A stretch of DNA of 36,541 bases. Source: Thauera aminoaromatica S2. Its GTDB lineage: Bacteria; Pseudomonadota; Gammaproteobacteria; Burkholderiales; Rhodocyclaceae. This document shows, one piece after another, positions 14,688-24,055 of this stretch; the first letter of the stretch is position 1, and every line of letters begins with the position of its first letter. A program made the translations under genes and the position numbers. The DNA is taken from assembly GCF_000310185.1 (NCBI RefSeq), contig NZ_AMXD01000024.1, positions 1-36,541 of the forward strand, given 5' to 3'. The notes beneath the pieces are model-generated. The model ran no database searches, had not been told where the DNA came from, and saw nothing but the letters and a program-made list of their open reading frames with translations.

Positions 14688-16619
14688 ATGTCCGCCGCGC
14701 CGCCCTCCGCCCACCCGATCCGCGTGCTCTCCGTCATCCCGCCGATGACGCAGCTCAACACGCCCTACCCGTCCACCGCCTACCTCACCGGCTTCCTGCG
14801 CTCGCGCGGGGTGGATGCGGTGCAGGAAGACCTGGCGCTGAAGCTGGTGCTGCGCCTGCTCTCGCCCGCCGGGCTGGACGACATCCGCGCCCGCGCCGAG
14901 GCGCTGCCGAAGAAGCGGCGCACGCCACTGGTACAGGGCTTTCTCGACCACTTCGCGCGCTACCGCTACACCGTCGACCCCACCATCGCCTTCCTGCAGG
15001 GTCGCGACCCGACCATCGCGCACCGCATCGCCAGCCGGACCTTCCTGCCCGAGGGGCCGCGCTTCGATGCGGTGGACGCCTACGTCGACCCGGACGACCC
15101 CGAGGGCGGCGACCCGCTCGCCTGGGCCTTCGGCGCCCTCGGCCTCGCCGACCGCGCGCGCCACCTGGCGACGCTGTACCTCAACGAGCTCGCCGACATC
15201 CTGCGCGACGCGGTGGATGCGCGCTTCGAGTTCGTGCGCTACGCCGAGACGCTGGCGATGAGCCAGCCCACCTTCGAGCCGCTCGCCGCTGCACTTGCCG
15301 CCGCACCGACGCTGGTCGACGCGTATTTGAAAGACCTGACCCTCGAAGCCCTCTGCCGCCACTCGCCGCAGGTGGTGCTGGTCTCCACCCCCTTCCCCGG
15401 CTCGGTGTACGGCGCCTTCCGCATCGCGCAGGCGATCAAGGCCGCGCATCCGGAGATCATCACCGTGCTCGGCGGCGGCTTCGTCAATACCGAGCTGCGC
15501 GAGCTCGCCGAGCCACGGGTGTTCGACCATTTCGACTACGTCACGCTCGACGACGGCGAGCGCCCGCTGCTCGCGCTGCTCGAGCACCTGCAGGGCCGGC
15601 GCGGCAGATCCCGGCTGGTGCGGACCTTCGTGCGCGATGCGGATACGGGCCAGGTGCGCTACATCCACCTCGCCGAGCCCGACGTGCCCTTCGCCGAGGT
15701 CGGCACTCCGACCTGGGACGGCCTGCCGCTGGACCGCTACCTGTCGGTGCTCGACATGCTCAACCCGATGCACCGGCTGTGGTCGGACGGGCGCTGGAAC
15801 AAGCTCACCGTGGCCCACGGCTGCTACTGGAAGAAGTGCAGCTTCTGCGACGTCAGCCTCGACTATATCGGCCGCTACGACGGCGCCGCCGCCGGCCTGC
15901 TGGTCGACCGCATCGAGGCGATCATCGCCGAGACCGGCCAGACCGGCTTCCACTTCGTCGACGAGGCCGCGCCGCCCAAGGCCTTGCGTGCGCTCGCCGA
16001 GGAGCTGCTGCGGCGCGGCGTGGCGATCTCGTGGTGGGGCAACATCCGCTTCGAGAAATCCTTCAGCCCCGAGCTCTGCCAGCTGCTCGCCGACAGCGGC
16101 TGCATCGCGGTCTCGGGCGGGCTGGAGGTGGCCTCCGACCGCCTGCTGCAGCTGATGAAGAAGGGCGTTTCGGTCGAGCAGGTCGCGCGCGTCACCCACG
16201 CCTTCACCGCGGCCGGGGTGCTGGTGCACGCCTACCTGATGTACGGCTTCCCCACCCAGACGGTGCACGACACCGTCGACGCGCTCGAATACGTGCGCCA
16301 GCTCTTCGAAGCCGGCTGCATCCAGTCGGGCTTCTTCCATCGTTTCGCATGCACCGTGCATTCTCCGGTGGGCAGGAACCCGGAGGAGTTCGGCGTCACC
16401 CTGGTGGCGCTGCCCGAGATCACGTTCGCGAAGAACGACGTCGGCTTCATCGACCCCACCGGGGTGGACCACGACCGCCTCGGCAAGGCGCTCAACAAGG
16501 CGCTATACAACTACATGCACGGCATCGGCCTGGACACCGACGTGCGCGCCTGGTTCGAGGACAAGGTGCCGCGCCCGCGCGTGGCCAGGCACTTCATCGC
16601 CCGCGCACTGGGCGCCTGA
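14688..16619 (+). CDS. Cobalamin-type radical SAM protein
   Basis: 643 aa. The Fe-S motif is HGCYWKKCSFC, with Cys379, Cys384 and Cys387 (spacing C-x4-C-x2-C), a form I associate with B12-binding radical SAM proteins. The N-terminal half begins VLSVIPPMTQLNTPYPS and has VVLVSTPFPGSVYGA and TVLGGGFVNTELREL, which fit a B12-binding Rossmann-like domain; the base-on DxHxxG motif is not seen. A TIM barrel follows, with GFHFVDEAAPP and AVSGGLEVASDRLL. Substrate unknown; relatives methylate or rearrange unactivated carbons. No good ribosome site was found; the gene may ride on amn 41 bp upstream. ATG 14688 keeps the expected N-terminus. Confidence 0.9.
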   Translation: MSAAPPSAHPIRVLSVIPPMTQLNTPYPSTAYLTGFLRSRGVDAVQEDLALKLVLRLLSPAGLDDIRARAEALPKKRRTPLVQGFLDHFARYRYTVDPTIAFLQGRDPTIAHRIASRTFLPEGPRFDAVDAYVDPDDPEGGDPLAWAFGALGLADRARHLATLYLNELADILRDAVDARFEFVRYAETLAMSQPTFEPLAAALAAAPTLVDAYLKDLTLEALCRHSPQVVLVSTPFPGSVYGAFRIAQAIKAAHPEIITVLGGGFVNTELRELAEPRVFDHFDYVTLDDGERPLLALLEHLQGRRGRSRLVRTFVRDADTGQVRYIHLAEPDVPFAEVGTPTWDGLPLDRYLSVLDMLNPMHRLWSDGRWNKLTVAHGCYWKKCSFCDVSLDYIGRYDGAAAGLLVDRIEAIIAETGQTGFHFVDEAAPPKALRALAEELLRRGVAISWWGNIRFEKSFSPELCQLLADSGCIAVSGGLEVASDRLLQLMKKGVSVEQVARVTHAFTAAGVLVHAYLMYGFPTQTVHDTVDALEYVRQLFEAGCIQSGFFHRFACTVHSPVGRNPEEFGVTLVALPEITFAKNDVGFIDPTGVDHDRLGKALNKALYNYMHGIGLDTDVRAWFEDKVPRPRVARHFIARALGA

Positions 16620-16667
16620 GCATTGCACGGGCGACACGGCCGCGGGCGTCGAATCGGGTTCGCCCCA

Positions 16668-16698
16668 TTGGCACCAACAATATGCGCGCGGCTACAAT
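16668..16698 (+). promoter_or_regulatory. Candidate promoter of the FapA-family gene
   Basis: TTGGCA at 16668-16673 and TACAAT at 16693-16698 lie 48 bp before the ATG. The 19-bp spacer is longer than ideal. It fits an independent transcription unit after the radical SAM gene. Confidence 0.4.
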
Positions 16699-16745
16699 CC
16701 CCCGACCGCGCACGCGGACCTTGCTGATCGGATCGCACTGGAAAC

Positions 16746-18443
16746 ATGGACAAGCAGCCCACGGAAGGCCCGGAACTGGAGGTGTCGTTCGACGAACTCA
16801 CGCGCGTCCTGAGCGTGAGCATCGCCCATGACCCGCATTTTCCGCGCATCGACGCCTTGTGGCTGCGCCGACGGCTCGAAGCCGCGGGCTACGCCGACCT
16901 GCAGATCCGCCCCGACCCGATCCGCCGCCTGATCGCCCAGTACAACGCCGGCGAGGCGGTGGCGCCGGTCGAGATCGCGCAGTGCGTGGATGCGTCGATG
17001 CAGATCGGAGTCTCGCTGGACGGACTGGTCGCACGCCTGAGCATCGTGCCGGCCAAGGGTGGCAAGCCGGCGAGCAAGACCGAACTGCTCGCCCTGATCG
17101 AATCGCGCGGCATCGTCGAGGGCCTGCTGCTGGAGGAGATGAACCGCGCCATCGCCGACGGTCAGGCCGACGACCTCGCCATCGCACGCGGCCGGGAACC
17201 GGAACCGGGCAAGGACGGCTGGCTCGAGTACCTGCTGCCGGAGACGCGCGAGCGCGTACCCAGCGTGCGCCCCTGCGGCCGCACCGACTACCGCGACCTC
17301 GGCGAGATCCTCGTCGTCCACGCCGGCGATGCGCTGATGCGCCGCCATCCCCCGCAGCCCGGAGTCGACGGCGTCAATGTGTACGGCCGGCCGATCGTGG
17401 CGCGGCGCGGTCGCGAGCAGCGCTTCGCCCCCGGCCTGCGCGGCACCGCGATCTCGCCCGAGGACCCCGAGCTGCTCGTGGCTGCCTGCGACGGCCAGCC
17501 GGTGCGGGTGCGCAACGGAGCGATGGTGGAGCCGATCTTCACCGTGGATGCGGTCAACCTCGCCACCGGCAACATCGACTTCGACGGCAGCGTGCGCATC
17601 CGCAACGATGTGCAGGCCGGGATGACGGTGCGCGCCAGCGGCGACATCGAGGTCGGCGGCGTGGTCGAGCCGGCCACGCTGGAGGCCGGCGGCAGCATCG
17701 TGGTCAAGGGCGGCGTGCTCGGCGGGCTGGGCGGCAAGACCGCCGGCAAGGATTACAGCGCGCACGCGATCCGCTGCGAGGGCAGCTTCTGCGCCACCTA
17801 CGCGCAGCAGGCGCGCATCAGCGCGGGCGACTCGATCTTCATCGACGACGTCGCCATGCAGTGCCAGCTCGAGGCGCGCAACCACATCCGCGTAGGCAAG
17901 CGCCTGCGCGGCCAGATCGTCGGCGGCCATTGCCGCGCCAGCCTGTCCATCCACGCGCGCACGATCGGCGCGAACAGCCGCATCCGCACCGAGCTCGAGA
18001 TCGGCATGGACAACGGGCTGGAACACGCCATCCAGGAGAAGGCCGAGGCGCGCGACGCACTCGAGAACCGCTTGCTCGAGATCGGCAAGATGCTCACCTT
18101 CGCCGACCGCCATCCCGATCGCGTGACACCCGAGATGCTGGGACGTGCCGAGCAGACGGCGAGCGCGCTGTCGGGCGAGATCGAGAGCTTGCGCAGCGAG
18201 GAGGAGGATCTGCAGCACCGCCTCGCGCTCACCCGCGAGGCACGGGTGAATGCGGAGCGCGAGATGTTCGAGGGCTGCATCGTGCGCATGGGCGAGCAGC
18301 TGTTCAAGCTGTCGCAGGACCGCGGGCCGACCACGGTGCGACTGGCCACCCAGGGGCTGGGCGTGTTCCCGCTCGAGGACGACAGCCGCTTCGACGAGCC
18401 GCAGCGCCCGGCGGCGGCCAGCCAGGGCTCGTCCCGGCGCTGA
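16746..18443 (+). CDS. FapA/DUF342 family protein
   Basis: 565 aa. An N-terminal alpha/beta region is followed by the DUF342 core: GVDGVNVYGRPI around 220, then a right-handed parallel beta-helix of short repeats (for example GNIDFDGSVRIRNDVQAGM, GDIEVGGVVEPATLEAGG, GSIVVKGGVLGG) and a long coiled coil at about 430-510 (EKAEARDALENRLLEIGKML and beyond). Known relatives include FapA of Vibrio vulnificus, which binds a PTS component and acts on adenylate cyclase or flagellar polarity, and polymer-forming proteins; the role in this organism is open. Cytoplasmic, no signal peptide. It converges on tpx 43 bp away; that gap contains an 8-bp inverted repeat (18444-18451 with 18464-18471). Confidence 0.9.
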   Translation: MDKQPTEGPELEVSFDELTRVLSVSIAHDPHFPRIDALWLRRRLEAAGYADLQIRPDPIRRLIAQYNAGEAVAPVEIAQCVDASMQIGVSLDGLVARLSIVPAKGGKPASKTELLALIESRGIVEGLLLEEMNRAIADGQADDLAIARGREPEPGKDGWLEYLLPETRERVPSVRPCGRTDYRDLGEILVVHAGDALMRRHPPQPGVDGVNVYGRPIVARRGREQRFAPGLRGTAISPEDPELLVAACDGQPVRVRNGAMVEPIFTVDAVNLATGNIDFDGSVRIRNDVQAGMTVRASGDIEVGGVVEPATLEAGGSIVVKGGVLGGLGGKTAGKDYSAHAIRCEGSFCATYAQQARISAGDSIFIDDVAMQCQLEARNHIRVGKRLRGQIVGGHCRASLSIHARTIGANSRIRTELEIGMDNGLEHAIQEKAEARDALENRLLEIGKMLTFADRHPDRVTPEMLGRAEQTASALSGEIESLRSEEEDLQHRLALTREARVNAEREMFEGCIVRMGEQLFKLSQDRGPTTVRLATQGLGVFPLEDDSRFDEPQRPAAASQGSSRR

Positions 18444-18471
18444 GCGTCGCCACCGCGCCCGGCGGCGACGC
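18444..18471. terminator. Possible hairpin between convergent fapA-like and tpx genes
   Basis: gcgtcgcc (18444-18451) and ggcgacgc (18464-18471) form an 8-bp GC stem with a 12-nt loop directly after the FapA-family stop codon. There is no U-tract on either strand, so this is weak evidence for a terminator. Confidence 0.3.
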
Positions 18472-18486
18472 CCGCGGCACGGCGGC

Positions 18487-18987
18487 TTACTTCAGCGCGG
18501 CGAGCGCGGCGGCGTAGTCGGGCTCTTCCTTGATCTCGGGCACGAGCTGCGAATACACCACCTTGTCGTTGCCATCGACGACCACGACCGCGCGTGCGGT
18601 GACGCCGGCGAGCGGGCCGGAGGTGATCGCGACGCCGTAGTCCTGCGCGAACTTCGGGCTGCGGAAGGTCGACAGCGTATGCACGTTCTTCAGGCCTTCG
18701 GTCTCGCAGAAGCGCTTGGCGGCGAAGGGCAGGTCGGCGGACACGACCAGCACCACGGTATCCGCGAGGCCGGCGGCCTCGGCGTTGAACTTGCGGGTCG
18801 AGGTGGCGCACACCGGGGTGTCCAGGCTGGGGACGATGTTCAGCACCTTGCGCTTGCCGGCGAAGGCCTCGAGGCCCACGTCGGCGAGATCGGCGCCGGT
18901 GAGCCTGAAGGCGGGCGCTGCCTCGCCGGCCTGCGGGAAACGGCCCGCCACGTCGATCGGGTTGCCGCCAAGGGTGACTTTGCTCAT
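18487..18987 (-). CDS. tpx: Thiol peroxidase
   Basis: Atypical 2-Cys peroxiredoxin that reduces hydrogen and lipid peroxides using thioredoxin. 166 aa. Peroxidatic Cys60 lies in [14 protein letters not shown] and resolving Cys94 in KRFCETEGL, matching Cys61 and Cys95 of E. coli Tpx. AAGGAG 6 bases before ATG 18987 decides the start; a reading frame extending to 19212 has no such support. Cytoplasmic or periplasmic placement is debated in the family; no signal peptide is visible here. Single gene; the 242-bp gap to the TIR gene contains the latter's inverted repeat and otherwise nothing recognised. Confidence 0.97.
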   Translation of the reverse strand: MSKVTLGGNPIDVAGRFPQAGEAAPAFRLTGADLADVGLEAFAGKRKVLNIVPSLDTPVCATSTRKFNAEAAGLADTVVLVVSADLPFAAKRFCETEGLKNVHTLSTFRSPKFAQDYGVAITSGPLAGVTARAVVVVDGNDKVVYSQLVPEIKEEPDYAAALAALK

Positions 18988-19180
18988 GTCGATCTCCTTC
19001 AGGTGAGGGTTGCGCCGGCACGTGCCTGCGTCGCCGGCTGGTGGGACCGCTAGCCTACACCAAGCCGATGCATGCAGGCGTTCTGGTCCGCGCGCGGAGG
19101 CTCCGCACCGAAGTGCGCCGTGGAAGCGGGCCGGGAAGGGCTCGGGCGAGGCGGGGGTCCCGACACCACGCAGACGGAGC

Positions 19181-19209
19181 CGGCCTGATCTATGGTGAAG
19201 ATCAGGCCG
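19181..19209. promoter_or_regulatory. Perfect inverted repeat before the TIR gene
   Basis: cggcctgatc at 19181-19190 and gatcaggccg at 19200-19209 are perfect 10-bp inverted copies around tatggtgaa. The right arm ends 20 bp before the TIR-protein ATG. The central TATGGT could serve as a -10 box, so a repressor bound to the palindrome would block transcription; as RNA it would form a hairpin just before the ribosome site. No good -35 box was seen. Confidence 0.6.
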
Positions 19210-19229
19210 CAACCCGATGGAGCATCGTG

Positions 19230-20381
19230 ATGGAACCGGTGGATCTCTTCTACAGCTACGCGCACGAGGACGAAAAGCTGCGCGACGAGCTCGACGGCCA
19301 CCTCGCGCTGCTGCGGCGCAAGGGCGTGATCCGTCCCTGGCACGACCGCGGCATCGTCCCCGGGCAGGAGTGGGACAAGGCGATCGACGAGCAGCTCGCC
19401 ATGGCAGACCTGATCCTGCTCCTGGTGAGCATGGACTTCCTCAACTCCGACTATATCTGGGGCAAGGAGCTCGCCACCGCGATCGAACGCGCCCGGCGCG
19501 GCGACGCCAGCGTGATCCCGGTGCTGCTGCGCGCCGTCGATCTCGAGGACGCGCCCTTCGCCCACCTGCAGGGCTTGCCCACCGACCTGCGCCCGGTGAC
19601 CTCGTGGCCCAACCGCGACGAGGCCTGGACCGACGTCGCCAAGGGCATCCGGCGCGCGGTCGAGGCCATCCGCCAGCGCTGGGCGAGCGCACCGCCCCCG
19701 GCAGCCCCGCCGGCAGCCCCGCCGGAGGCGCCGTCCGTACCGCGCGCGAGCGGTTTCGGTACGGCGGTCGCAAGCGTGCCGCTTCCGGAAGAGCCTGTCC
19801 GCACGCTCGAAATGGCGCGTCCGGCGCCCAGGATGGCCGCGACCCGGGACGCCCGCACCGACGCCCTGCTCGAGCGCACCATCGCCGCGTTCGCAAACGA
19901 GCTCGCCCTCGCGGCGCGCATCAAGGGCGTGCAGGGCATCGGCAGCGGCGAGGCGGAGGGCCTGGCCGAGGCGCTGATCGACATGCCCGCGCAGAAGCGC
20001 GTGCTCTGGGTGGACGACCGCCCGGAAAACAACCGCCATGAGCTGGCCGCGCTGGCGAAACTGCAGGTCGAGGTGGTGAACGTGCGCAGCACCGGGGAAG
20101 CGATCGCCTGCCTCGATGCGGACGAGGAAGGTTTCGACCTGATACTGTCGGATTGGGACCGAGCCGAACCGGCCGCCACCGCATCGAGCGCCGGACTCGA
20201 GCTGCTACGCATGCTCGCCGCACGCCCGCGGCGACCGCCGGTCATCTTCTATCACGCCGAGTTCGATCCCTCGCGTCGCGCGGCGCGGCGCGAGTGCCTG
20301 CTGCGCGCCGGCGCCTTCGGCGAGGCGGTGCGGCCGGGCGAGCTGCTCGCCCTGATCCGCAGCGCCTTCGCGTCGGACTGA
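19230..20381 (+). CDS. TIR-domain protein with degenerate receiver domain
   Basis: 383 aa in three parts. Residues 3-150: a prokaryotic TIR domain beginning [18 protein letters not shown], with the conserved Glu80 in [12 protein letters not shown] that serves NAD cleavage in active TIRs. Residues about 153-205: a Pro/Ala-rich linker. Residues about 206-383: a helical stretch, then a response-regulator-like receiver with [11 protein letters not shown] (Asp262, Asp263), the phosphoacceptor-position Asp308 in LILSDWD, but Arg368 where the conserved Lys is expected and Tyr-His where Thr/Ser is usual. GGAG 7 bases before ATG 19230 decides the start. No paired kinase nearby: tpx lies upstream and htpX converges 14 bp downstream. 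NADase-type immunity or stress signalling is inferred, not shown. Confidence 0.9.
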   Translation: MEPVDLFYSYAHEDEKLRDELDGHLALLRRKGVIRPWHDRGIVPGQEWDKAIDEQLAMADLILLLVSMDFLNSDYIWGKELATAIERARRGDASVIPVLLRAVDLEDAPFAHLQGLPTDLRPVTSWPNRDEAWTDVAKGIRRAVEAIRQRWASAPPPAAPPAAPPEAPSVPRASGFGTAVASVPLPEEPVRTLEMARPAPRMAATRDARTDALLERTIAAFANELALAARIKGVQGIGSGEAEGLAEALIDMPAQKRVLWVDDRPENNRHELAALAKLQVEVVNVRSTGEAIACLDADEEGFDLILSDWDRAEPAATASSAGLELLRMLAARPRRPPVIFYHAEFDPSRRAARRECLLRAGAFGEAVRPGELLALIRSAFASD

Positions 20382-20395
20382 GCGTCGGGCAGGCC

Positions 20396-21235
20396 TCAGC
20401 GCATGGTCTGCAGGCGCGCGATGCGCTCCTGGGTGGAGGGGTGCGTCGAGAACAGCCCGCGCAGGCCGCCGCCGGAGAGCGGGTTCATGATCATCATCTG
20501 CGCGGTCTCCGGGTGGCGCTCGGCGGTGTGCATCGGGATGCCGCGCGCGTAGGCGTCGATCTTGGCGAGCGCGGCGGCGAGCGCGGCGGGATCGCCGGAG
20601 ATCTCCGCGCCACCGCGGTCGGCGCCGAACTCGCGGGTGCGGCTGATCGCCATCTGGATCAGCATGCCGGCGAGCGGGGCGAGGATCATCATCGCGATCG
20701 AGACGATGGGGTTGGGACGCTCCTCGCCCTCGCGGCCGCCGAAGAACATGCCGAAGTTGGCCAGCATCGAGATCGCGCCCGCGATGGTGGCCGAGATGGT
20801 CGAGATCAGGATGTCGCGGTTCTTCACGTGTGCCAGTTCGTGCGCCATCACCCCGCGCAGCTCGCGCTCGGAGAGCATGCGGATGATGCCGGTGGTCGCC
20901 GCCACCGCGGCGTTGTCGGGGTTGCGGCCGGTGGCGAAGGCATTGGGCTGGGCCTCGTCGATGATGTACACCTTCGGCATCGGCAGCTCGGCACGGCGGG
21001 CGAGCTCCGCCACCATGTTGTACAGGTAGGGCGAGGAGGCGGCATCGACCTCGCGCGCCTTGTACATCTTCAGCACCATCTTGTCCGAGAACCAGTAGGC
21101 CCAGACGTTCATCGCGCCACCCATCACGAGCGCGATCAGCATGCCCTGCTGGCCGCCGATGGCCGCGCCCATCGCCCCGAACAGGGCGACGATGCCGGCC
21201 ATCAGGATGGAGGTCTTGATCCAGTTTCCGAACAT
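20396..21235 (-). CDS. htpX: Membrane-bound zinc metalloprotease HtpX
   Basis: Inner-membrane quality-control protease that cuts misfolded membrane proteins on the cytoplasmic side. 279 aa. Two N-terminal transmembrane helices (about 7-27 and 31-49) precede the metalloprotease domain with His132-Glu133-His136 in [12 protein letters not shown]; the third zinc ligand is probably the Glu of SRTREFGAD. Two further hydrophobic stretches lie at about 145-190. Start 21235 (MFGNWIKTS) has an AGGAAGGA element 7 bases upstream; a longer frame to 21310 is not needed. It lies 90 bp after fmt on the same strand. I would normally expect rsmB or similar near here in related genomes; the TIR gene is found instead. 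Confidence 0.96.
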   Translation of the reverse strand: MFGNWIKTSILMAGIVALFGAMGAAIGGQQGMLIALVMGGAMNVWAYWFSDKMVLKMYKAREVDAASSPYLYNMVAELARRAELPMPKVYIIDEAQPNAFATGRNPDNAAVAATTGIIRMLSERELRGVMAHELAHVKNRDILISTISATIAGAISMLANFGMFFGGREGEERPNPIVSIAMMILAPLAGMLIQMAISRTREFGADRGGAEISGDPAALAAALAKIDAYARGIPMHTAERHPETAQMMIMNPLSGGGLRGLFSTHPSTQERIARLQTMR

Positions 21236-21325
21236 TGCGGGATCCTTCCTGCGAGAGATTGATTCGTCAGTGTAGCTTGGGGCGTCCGCGACCGCCTTCA
21301 AGGCCGCCACGGACGCGCCGCGCGC

Positions 21326-22288
21326 TCACGCCGCAGACGCGAAGCGTTCGCCCACAGAGACCGGGAAACCGCGCAGGAATTCCCCCGCGGGCAGGCGTTT
21401 GCTGCCCGGGCGCTGTAACACCGTGCAACGCAGCGCGTCGCGCCCGCAGGCCACGACGATGCCGTCCGCATCGACCGCGAGCACCCGGCCCGGCTCGCCC
21501 TCGCCGGCCACGACCCGTGCCTTCCAGCACTTGACCGCGGTGTCGCGCAGGGTGGACACGGCCCCCGGGAAGGGGTCGAAGGCACGCATGGCGCGCTCGA
21601 TCTCCGCCGCCGGCCGGCTCCAGTCGATGTCGGCCTCGGCGCGGCCGATCTTGGCGGCGTAGGTGACGCCCTCCGCCGGCTGCGGCGTCGCGACCAGCGC
21701 GCCGGCGGCGAGCGCGGCGAGCGCCTCGACGATGCATGCGCCGCCGAGTACGGCGAGGCGGTCGTGCAGGCTGGCGGTGGTGTCGTCCGCGGCGATCGGC
21801 AGCGCGCGCCGCAGCAGCATCGGGCCGGTGTCCAGGCCCTCGTCCATCTGCATGATGGTGATGCCGGTCTCGGCGTCGCCGGCCTCGATCGCACGATGGA
21901 TGGGCGCCGCACCACGCCAGCGCGGCAGCAGCGAGGCGTGGATGTTGATGCAGCCCAGGCGCGGCAGCGCCAGCACCGCGGGCGGCAGGATGAGGCCGTA
22001 GGCGGCGACCACCAGCACGTCGGGCGCGCAGGCGACGAGGCGGGCACGCTGCTCTTCGGTGCGCAGCTTCTCGGGCTGGTCGACCTCGATGCCGTGGGCG
22101 AGCGCGAGCTGCTTGACCGCGCTCGGGCTGAGCTTCATGCCGCGACCGGCGGGGCGGTCGGGCTGGGTCAACACGAGCGGGACCGCGTAAGCGGCCTTCA
22201 GGATGGCGTCGAGCGCCTGCGCGGCGAATTCGGGGGTGCCGGCGAAGGCGACGCGCAGGCCGCCGGCCCCGGATGCGGTGGCGGCCAT
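21326..22288 (-). CDS. fmt: Methionyl-tRNA formyltransferase
   Basis: Formylates Met on initiator tRNA with 10-formyl-tetrahydrofolate. 320 aa. N-terminal formyltransferase domain: [48 protein letters not shown] (His of the usual HPSLLP motif kept, Pro replaced by Ala) and [16 protein letters not shown]. The C-terminal tRNA-binding OB-like domain follows from about residue 210. The ATG overlaps the def stop codon by one base (TGATG), so the two are translationally coupled. Confidence 0.97.
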   Translation of the reverse strand: MAATASGAGGLRVAFAGTPEFAAQALDAILKAAYAVPLVLTQPDRPAGRGMKLSPSAVKQLALAHGIEVDQPEKLRTEEQRARLVACAPDVLVVAAYGLILPPAVLALPRLGCINIHASLLPRWRGAAPIHRAIEAGDAETGITIMQMDEGLDTGPMLLRRALPIAADDTTASLHDRLAVLGGACIVEALAALAAGALVATPQPAEGVTYAAKIGRAEADIDWSRPAAEIERAMRAFDPFPGAVSTLRDTAVKCWKARVVAGEGEPGRVLAVDADGIVVACGRDALRCTVLQRPGSKRLPAGEFLRGFPVSVGERFASAA

Positions 22289-22791
22289 CACGCGGTGATG
22301 CGGGCCTTCTTGGCCAGCTTGGACTTGATGCGGCCGAGCTTGAGCTGCGACAGGTATTCGACGAAGACCTTGCCGTCGAGGTGGTCGATCTCGTGCTGCA
22401 CGCATACCGCGAGCAGGCCGTCGGCCTCGAACTCGAAGGATTCACCCTTTTCGTTCAAGGCGCGAACTTTCACACGCTCGGCGCGCGACACCTTCTCGTA
22501 GATTCCGGGTACGGACAGGCAACCTTCCTCGCACACCTGTTCGCCCGAACGCTCCAGGATCTCGGGGTTGATCAGCGCCATCAGGCCGGACTTGTCCTCG
22601 GACACGTCGATGACGACGATGCGCTTGTGCACATCGACCTGGGTGGCGGCCAGCCCGATGCCGGGCGCTTCGTACATGGTCTCGGCCATGTCTGCGATCA
22701 GCCTGCGGATTTCGTCGTCGACCCGGCCGACCGGCGCGGCGACCGTGTGGAGGCGGGGATCGGGGTAGCGGAGAATGGGTAGGAGAGCCAT
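22288..22791 (-). CDS. def: Peptide deformylase
   Basis: Removes the formyl group from nascent proteins, the step opposite to fmt. 167 aa. Motif 1 GIGLAATQ (44-51), motif 2 EEGCLSVPG with metal ligand Cys91, and motif 3 QHEIDHLDG with His133 and His137 are all intact. An AAGG element is 6 bases before ATG 22791. First gene of def-fmt-htpX, transcribed away from the LysM gene; the 183-bp divergent gap includes a small inverted repeat (aagcgt at 22831, acgctt at 22843). Confidence 0.98.
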   Translation of the reverse strand: MALLPILRYPDPRLHTVAAPVGRVDDEIRRLIADMAETMYEAPGIGLAATQVDVHKRIVVIDVSEDKSGLMALINPEILERSGEQVCEEGCLSVPGIYEKVSRAERVKVRALNEKGESFEFEADGLLAVCVQHEIDHLDGKVFVEYLSQLKLGRIKSKLAKKARITA

Positions 22792-22974
22792 GAATACCTT
22801 GCTGGGTTAAGCCTTTGAGTGCAGAATTTCAAGCGTTTTCACACGCTTCGGCATGTATTTAGCCGGAATATCCGCGACCGGTATGCAGCACGCGCGCACT
22901 GCGCGGTTCGTTGCTTCGACCCCGGCGCACAGCCAGCGTTCCGGGTCGAACCCGGCACGCGAGGTCCCGATCGG

Positions 22975-24024
22975 ATGCGTCCAATGATGCGAATTATATT
23001 CCCTCTGCTCGTCGCCTTCGCGAGCCTGCTGGGCCCTGCCGCGCACGCGCAGTCGAACGTGCGCCTCGCCCCCGACGCCCCCGACAGCTACACCGTGGTG
23101 CGCGGCGACACCTTGTGGGGCATCTCCGGGCGCTTCCTGCAGGAGCCTTGGCGCTGGCCCGAGGTCTGGCGCCTGAACCGCGACGAAATCCGCAACCCGC
23201 ACCTCATCTATCCTGGCCAGGTCGTCCTGCTCGACCGCAGCGGGCCATGGCTCAGCGTGGGCCGGCGCGTCGGCGATGGCGGCACCCGCGACGGCCGCCT
23301 GCAGCCGAAGGTCCATAGCGAGCCGATCGCCGAGGCCCTGCCGAGCATTCCGCTGCAGATCATCGAGCCCTTCCTGAACCGTCCGCTGGTGGTCGACCAG
23401 CCCCGCCTCGACGGCTCGGCCACCATCGTCGCCACCGAGACCAGCCGCGTGCTGACCGGCACCGGCGACACCGTCTTCGCCAAGAATGTCGGCGACGACG
23501 CGGACATCTGGCACATCTATCGCCCCGCGCGCGCGCTCGAAGACCCGCAGACGCGCGAGGCGATCGCCTGGGAAGCCGCCTATCTCGGCACCGCCCGCGT
23601 CACCGAGCGCGGCGAACCGACGACGCTGGAGATCGTCTCCGCGGTCGAGGAGATCGGCACCGGCGACCTGATGATGCCGAGCGAGCCGCCGAGCGTGTTT
23701 TCCTACGCCCCTCATGCACCGGACTTCGAGGTCGAGGGCAGGATCCTCTCCATCTATCGTGGGGTCAGCGAGACCGGCCGCCTCAACGTGGTCGCGCTCA
23801 ACGTCGGCGAGCAGGACGGCCTCGAACGCGGCCACGTGCTCGCGCTCCATCGCAACCGCGGTGTCGCCGAGTACCGCGGCGAGGACGGCAAGGAAAGCTT
23901 CCGCCTGCCGGAAAAGCGCTACGGCGTGGCCTTCGTGTTCCGCGTCTTCGAGCGCGTCTCGTACGCGCTGGTGATGGAGTCCGACGGTCCGGTCACCATC
24001 GGCGACACCCTCCGCAAGCCCTGA
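22975..24024 (+). CDS. LysM domain protein, exported
   Basis: About 349 aa. A signal peptide (RIIFPLLVAFASLLGPAAHA) is followed by a LysM domain, SYTVVRGDTLWGISGRF through YPGQVVLL, that binds peptidoglycan; the remaining 260 residues are of the kind found beside dprA in many Betaproteobacteria, with no enzymatic motif seen. Three in-frame ATGs (22975, 22984, 22987) are possible; the first has GAGG about 10 bases upstream. A longer frame beginning at 22819 has no signal at its N-terminus and is unlikely. It precedes dprA by 31 bp. Cell-wall maintenance role inferred. Confidence 0.88.
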   Translation: MRPMMRIIFPLLVAFASLLGPAAHAQSNVRLAPDAPDSYTVVRGDTLWGISGRFLQEPWRWPEVWRLNRDEIRNPHLIYPGQVVLLDRSGPWLSVGRRVGDGGTRDGRLQPKVHSEPIAEALPSIPLQIIEPFLNRPLVVDQPRLDGSATIVATETSRVLTGTGDTVFAKNVGDDADIWHIYRPARALEDPQTREAIAWEAAYLGTARVTERGEPTTLEIVSAVEEIGTGDLMMPSEPPSVFSYAPHAPDFEVEGRILSIYRGVSETGRLNVVALNVGEQDGLERGHVLALHRNRGVAEYRGEDGKESFRLPEKRYGVAFVFRVFERVSYALVMESDGPVTIGDTLRKP

Positions 24025-24055
24025 TCCGGCACCGGCAAGCCGCAGCCGCCCGATC

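Noticed and set aside
12826-16472. Long minus-strand frames of 618 and 650 codons
   Set aside because: Antisense to amn and the radical SAM gene; composition typical of shadow frames in GC-rich DNA.
19041-19229. N-terminal extension of the TIR protein
   Set aside because: The frame is open upstream, but the ribosome site and TIR fold begin at 19230, and the extension covers the palindrome.
22819-22974. N-terminal extension of the LysM protein
   Set aside because: It would hide the signal peptide and has no ribosome site.
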